A stretch of 64,000 nucleotides of DNA, taken from NCBI RefSeq assembly GCF_016599145.1, contig NZ_JAENKO010000015.1:1-64000 (forward strand). The letters are read 5' to 3'. The notes below the pieces were generated by a model that was given only the letters and a program-made list of their open reading frames with translations, was not told where the DNA came from and ran no database searches. Made by a program: the position numbers and the translations under genes. Shown here piece by piece: positions 61,917 to 64,000 of this stretch (positions are counted from its first letter, which is position 1; each line of letters begins with the position of its first letter). Origin of the DNA: Tomitella cavernea. GTDB lineage: Bacteria > Actinomycetota > Actinomycetes > Mycobacteriales > Mycobacteriaceae.

Positions 61917-61943
61917 GTTCAGGTTCGAGTCCTGGCGGCGGAG
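61917..61943 (+). repeat. Attachment site remnant of tRNA-Gln (att copy 2)
   Basis: Exact copy of the last 27 bases of tRNA-Gln. The 5' part of a tRNA is missing, so it is not a second tRNA gene. It marks the right boundary of the island. Confidence 0.85.
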
Positions 61944-62024
61944 TTGACGGACGTACCCGGCCGGTGCCGGTCAGTGCAGTGATGACGGCCCTCTCCGTGC
62001 GCCCGCGGCGAAGGGTGGGAAACC

Positions 62025-62750
62025 ATGGGGGAAGCGGCCGGGCAGGACACCGCGCAAAAAGACGGGCCACGGCCCCGCAAGCGGATGTCCGGCACCGAGC
62101 GCCGGGAGCAGCTCATCGCCATCGGCAGGTCGCTGTTCTCCGAGCGCGGCTACGAGGCCACCGCCATCGAGGAGATCGCGCAGCGAGCCCACGTCTCCAA
62201 GCCCGTCGTGTACGAGCACTTCGGCGGCAAGGAAGGGCTGTACGCGGTGGTGGTGGACCGCGAGATGGCCACGCTGCACAAGGCCATCACCGCATCGCTG
62301 TCCACGCACAGGAACCTGGCCCCGCACAGCTCCCGGCTGCGGCTGGAGCGGGTGACGCTGGCCCTGCTCACCTACGTCGAGGAGCATTCCGAGGGGTTTC
62401 GCATCCTGGTGCGCGATTCTCCGGTGGCCGCGGCGGACGGCACGTATTCGAGCCTGCTCAACGAGGCTATCGGGCAGGTCGAGTACCTGCTGGCGGCCGA
62501 CTTCGCGCGCCGGTCCCTGGACCCCGACCTGGCGGCGCTCTACGCGCAGGCGCTGGTGGGCGTCGTGTCGTCGTCGGCCACCTGGTGGCTGGATGTGCGC
62601 CGTCCCTCCAAGGAGGTCATGGCCACACACTTGGTGAACCTGTGCTGGAACGGGCTGGCGCACCTGTCCGCCGAGCCCACCCTGGATCCGCGCACCCTCG
62701 AGTTCGGCGCGCGCGGCGCAGGGCTCGCCCCGGCTGAGGAACGCGACTGA
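62025..62750 (+). CDS. TetR-family regulator (Rv1019 type)
   Basis: The 241-residue protein has an N-terminal TetR helix-turn-helix (RREQLIAIGRSLFSERGYEATAIEEIAQRAHVSKPVVYEHFGGKEGLYAVVV, read in pieces, residues about 27-78). A helical ligand domain follows with LTYVEEHSEGFRILVRDSP and TWWLDVRRPSKEVMATHLVNL. It sits upstream of mfd in the same orientation as Rv1019-Rv1020. GGGTGGG precedes the ATG. The effector is unknown. Confidence 0.9.
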   Translation: MGEAAGQDTAQKDGPRPRKRMSGTERREQLIAIGRSLFSERGYEATAIEEIAQRAHVSKPVVYEHFGGKEGLYAVVVDREMATLHKAITASLSTHRNLAPHSSRLRLERVTLALLTYVEEHSEGFRILVRDSPVAAADGTYSSLLNEAIGQVEYLLAADFARRSLDPDLAALYAQALVGVVSSSATWWLDVRRPSKEVMATHLVNLCWNGLAHLSAEPTLDPRTLEFGARGAGLAPAEERD

Positions 62751-63113
62751 TCACGGTCGGCCGGGCGCAGCTCCCGTCGACCAAGTGGAAATTGCACGAT
62801 CGGCGGTGAGAACGTGCGCTGGTTGCTTGGTCGGCGGCCGCCGGGCAAGCGGCGGGCAGCGCACGCGGACAGAGTGACGGAGGGCGCGCGGCCGCCGGGG
62901 ATTAGAATCGGCTGCGGCCGCGTTCCGCACCATGAGAGTCCTGCCGTATGGCAGACATGACATCGCCGCCGCATCATCGACCCGCCCCCAGACGACCACG
63001 CCGATCCCGGCCGTATCGAGCCGGCCGGTCCGACGCCGTGCCGCACATTTACGAATCGGGCAGCCCGAGTCCCCGCCGCAGGCGGCCCGGGCGGCCCGCG
63101 AGGAGCCTTCTCG
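62751..63113 (+). promoter_or_regulatory. Intergenic region upstream of mfd
   Basis: I see no credible gene in these 363 bp. They contain a TAGAAT hexamer at 62903-62908, the best -10 candidate for mfd, which would give a leader of about 200 nt. GAGGAG at 63099-63104 is the ribosome site for mfd. Confidence 0.4.
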
Positions 63114-64000
63114 TTGTCCACCATCGCCCCGTCGTCGACCCCCGCCACCCCGATGGCCGCGCTCGCGGATGTCGCCCTGTCCGACCATGCGCTGCGCGAG
63201 TTCGCGGACATGGCGGGGCGGCCGGAACTTGCCGTCGTCGCCCCGTCCGCGGCGCGCTCTCTGCTCGCGGCCGCCCTGGGCCGGCGCGCACCGGTGCTGC
63301 TCGTGACGGCGAGTGGCAGGGAGGCGGACGACCGCACCCGCGAGCTGCAGGAGATCCTCGGCGACGCGGTCGCCCAGTTCCCGTCGTGGGAGACGCTGCC
63401 GCACGAGCGGCTGTCCCCGGGCGCGGACACCGTGGGCCGCCGTCTGTCGGTGCTGCGCCGGCTGGCACGCCCCGAGGACGCCGTCTACGGGCCGCCGTTG
63501 CAGGTCATCGTCGCCACGGTGCGCTCGCTGGTGCAGCCGATGGCCCCGGGGCTCGGCGAGATCGACCCGGTGATCGTGCGCGAGGAGGAGGAACACGACC
63601 TGGAGAGGCTCGTCACGCGCCTGGTCGAGCTGGCCTACACCCGCGTGGACATGGTGGGAAAGCGGGGCGAGTTCGCGGTGCGCGGCGGCATCCTCGACAT
63701 ATTTCCGCCCACCTCCGACCACGCGGTACGCGTCGAGTTCTGGGGCGACGAGGTCTCCGAGCTGCGCCCGTTCTCGGTGGCGGACCAGCGTTCCATCGCG
63801 GAGGTGGAGGTGCCGGTGCTCATCGCGCCGCCCTGCCGTGAGCTGCTGCTCACCGGGGACGTGCGCGAGCGTGCCGCGGCGCTCGCCGCCGGGCATCCCG
63901 AGGATGCGGCGCTGGTCGAACTGCTCGAATCGCTGGCCCAGGGGATCCCCGCCGAGGGCATGGAGGCCCTTATACCCGCGCTGGTGCCGGGCGGCACCGC
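63114..64000 (+). CDS. mfd: Transcription-repair coupling factor, N-terminal part (runs off the window)
   Basis: About 295 codons of Mfd are present. They cover the UvrB-homology domains: [85 protein letters not shown] and [23 protein letters not shown] (read in pieces). The TTG at 63114 is chosen because GAGGAG lies about 9 nt upstream; ATG 63153 is in frame. Mfd removes RNA polymerase stalled at lesions and recruits UvrA. The RNAP-binding, translocase and C-terminal domains lie beyond the right edge. Confidence 0.95.
   Translation, partial: MSTIAPSSTPATPMAALADVALSDHALREFADMAGRPELAVVAPSAARSLLAAALGRRAPVLLVTASGREADDRTRELQEILGDAVAQFPSWETLPHERLSPGADTVGRRLSVLRRLARPEDAVYGPPLQVIVATVRSLVQPMAPGLGEIDPVIVREEEEHDLERLVTRLVELAYTRVDMVGKRGEFAVRGGILDIFPPTSDHAVRVEFWGDEVSELRPFSVADQRSIAEVEVPVLIAPPCRELLLTGDVRERAAALAAGHPEDAALVELLESLAQGIPAEGMEALIPALVPGGT

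Larger units (their letters stand above)
59864..61943. mobile_element. tRNA-Gln-integrated micro-island bounded by 27-bp direct repeats
   Basis: The last 27 bases of tRNA-Gln (59864-59890) are repeated exactly at 61917-61943, the classical signature of site-specific integration into a tRNA 3' end. The ~2.05 kb between carries four minus-strand genes absent from the otherwise conserved glmU-tRNA-Gln-tetR-mfd order. There is no integrase or recombinase gene, so the island is either a deletion remnant or was mobilised in trans. 59891-60103 and 60988-61157 hold no recognisable gene. Confidence 0.8.

Noticed and set aside
61917-61943. Possible second tRNA-Gln gene
   Set aside because: Only the T arm and acceptor 3' strand are present; no D arm or anticodon arm upstream. 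It is an att remnant.

Overview
The window is a high-GC actinobacterial chromosome segment from the order Mycobacteriales. This is inferred from very high G+C, GTG/TTG starts, leaderless genes behind TAnnnT boxes, and a gene backbone in the order known from Mycobacterium tuberculosis Rv0991c-Rv1020. The backbone here reads: FmdB-like protein, 5-formyl-THF cyclo-ligase, galU, moeA/glp, rimJ, sepX/glpR, then pmt, rsmI, pabB, metG, tatD, rpfB, ksgA, ispE, ABC-F, then pth, rplY, prs, glmU, tRNA-Gln, a TetR regulator and mfd (cut by the right edge). The genus cannot be resolved by eye; a relative of Tomitella, Dietzia, Tsukamurella, Gordonia or Rhodococcus would fit.

Layout. 0.2-5.9 kb: one-carbon and UDP-glucose genes plus the Glp/GlpR cell-division pair, closed by tRNA-Ala and an intrinsic terminator. 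5.9-20.4 kb: an accessory block with a CueP-like lipoprotein, an epoxide-hydrolase-like enzyme, a phage-type GH25 lysin followed by a stand-alone copy of its C-terminal domain, a secreted S15/CocE hydrolase, a MarR pseudogene, a yeast-type cytosine deaminase, and a sulfotransferase-SDR-DUF1214 operon divergent from an IclR regulator. Membrane and orphan proteins, a decayed SDR, a DinB-like protein and a YtrA-type GntR regulator follow. 20.4-34.1 kb: backbone genes for protein mannosylation, rRNA methylation, folate, translation, resuscitation and isoprenoids. 34.2-45.5 kb: an enoyl-CoA hydratase-family enzyme, the NHEJ pair ku-ligD, prfC, pth, rplY, and an SDR/arsC/flavoprotein cluster. 45.7-50.4 kb: ergothioneine biosynthesis, with egtA and egtB fused into one 965-codon gene, then egtC and egtD but no egtE alongside. 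50.4-55.1 kb: an AIM24 pair, and a cyclase/TauE/FCD-GntR/ABC locus with a shared palindromic operator. 55.1-59.8 kb: a zinc-ribbon protein, DUF2461, prs-glmU, and an SMR guanidinium exporter behind a guanidine-III riboswitch. 59.8-61.9 kb: a 2-kb island bounded by a 27-bp repeat of the tRNA-Gln 3' end, carrying a CmtR-type metal repressor, a DUF3703 protein and an unknown two-gene operon. 61.9-64 kb: the TetR gene and mfd.

The most unusual items are the egtA-egtB fusion with its in-frame 15-bp repeat linker, the integrase-less tRNA-Gln micro-island, the guanidine-III riboswitch/exporter unit, the operator shared by the cyclase and TauE/GntR genes, and several recent decay events (MarR deletion, SDR remnant, stop-codon read-through tails). 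All functional calls rest on reading translated sequence and motifs; no database search was run.
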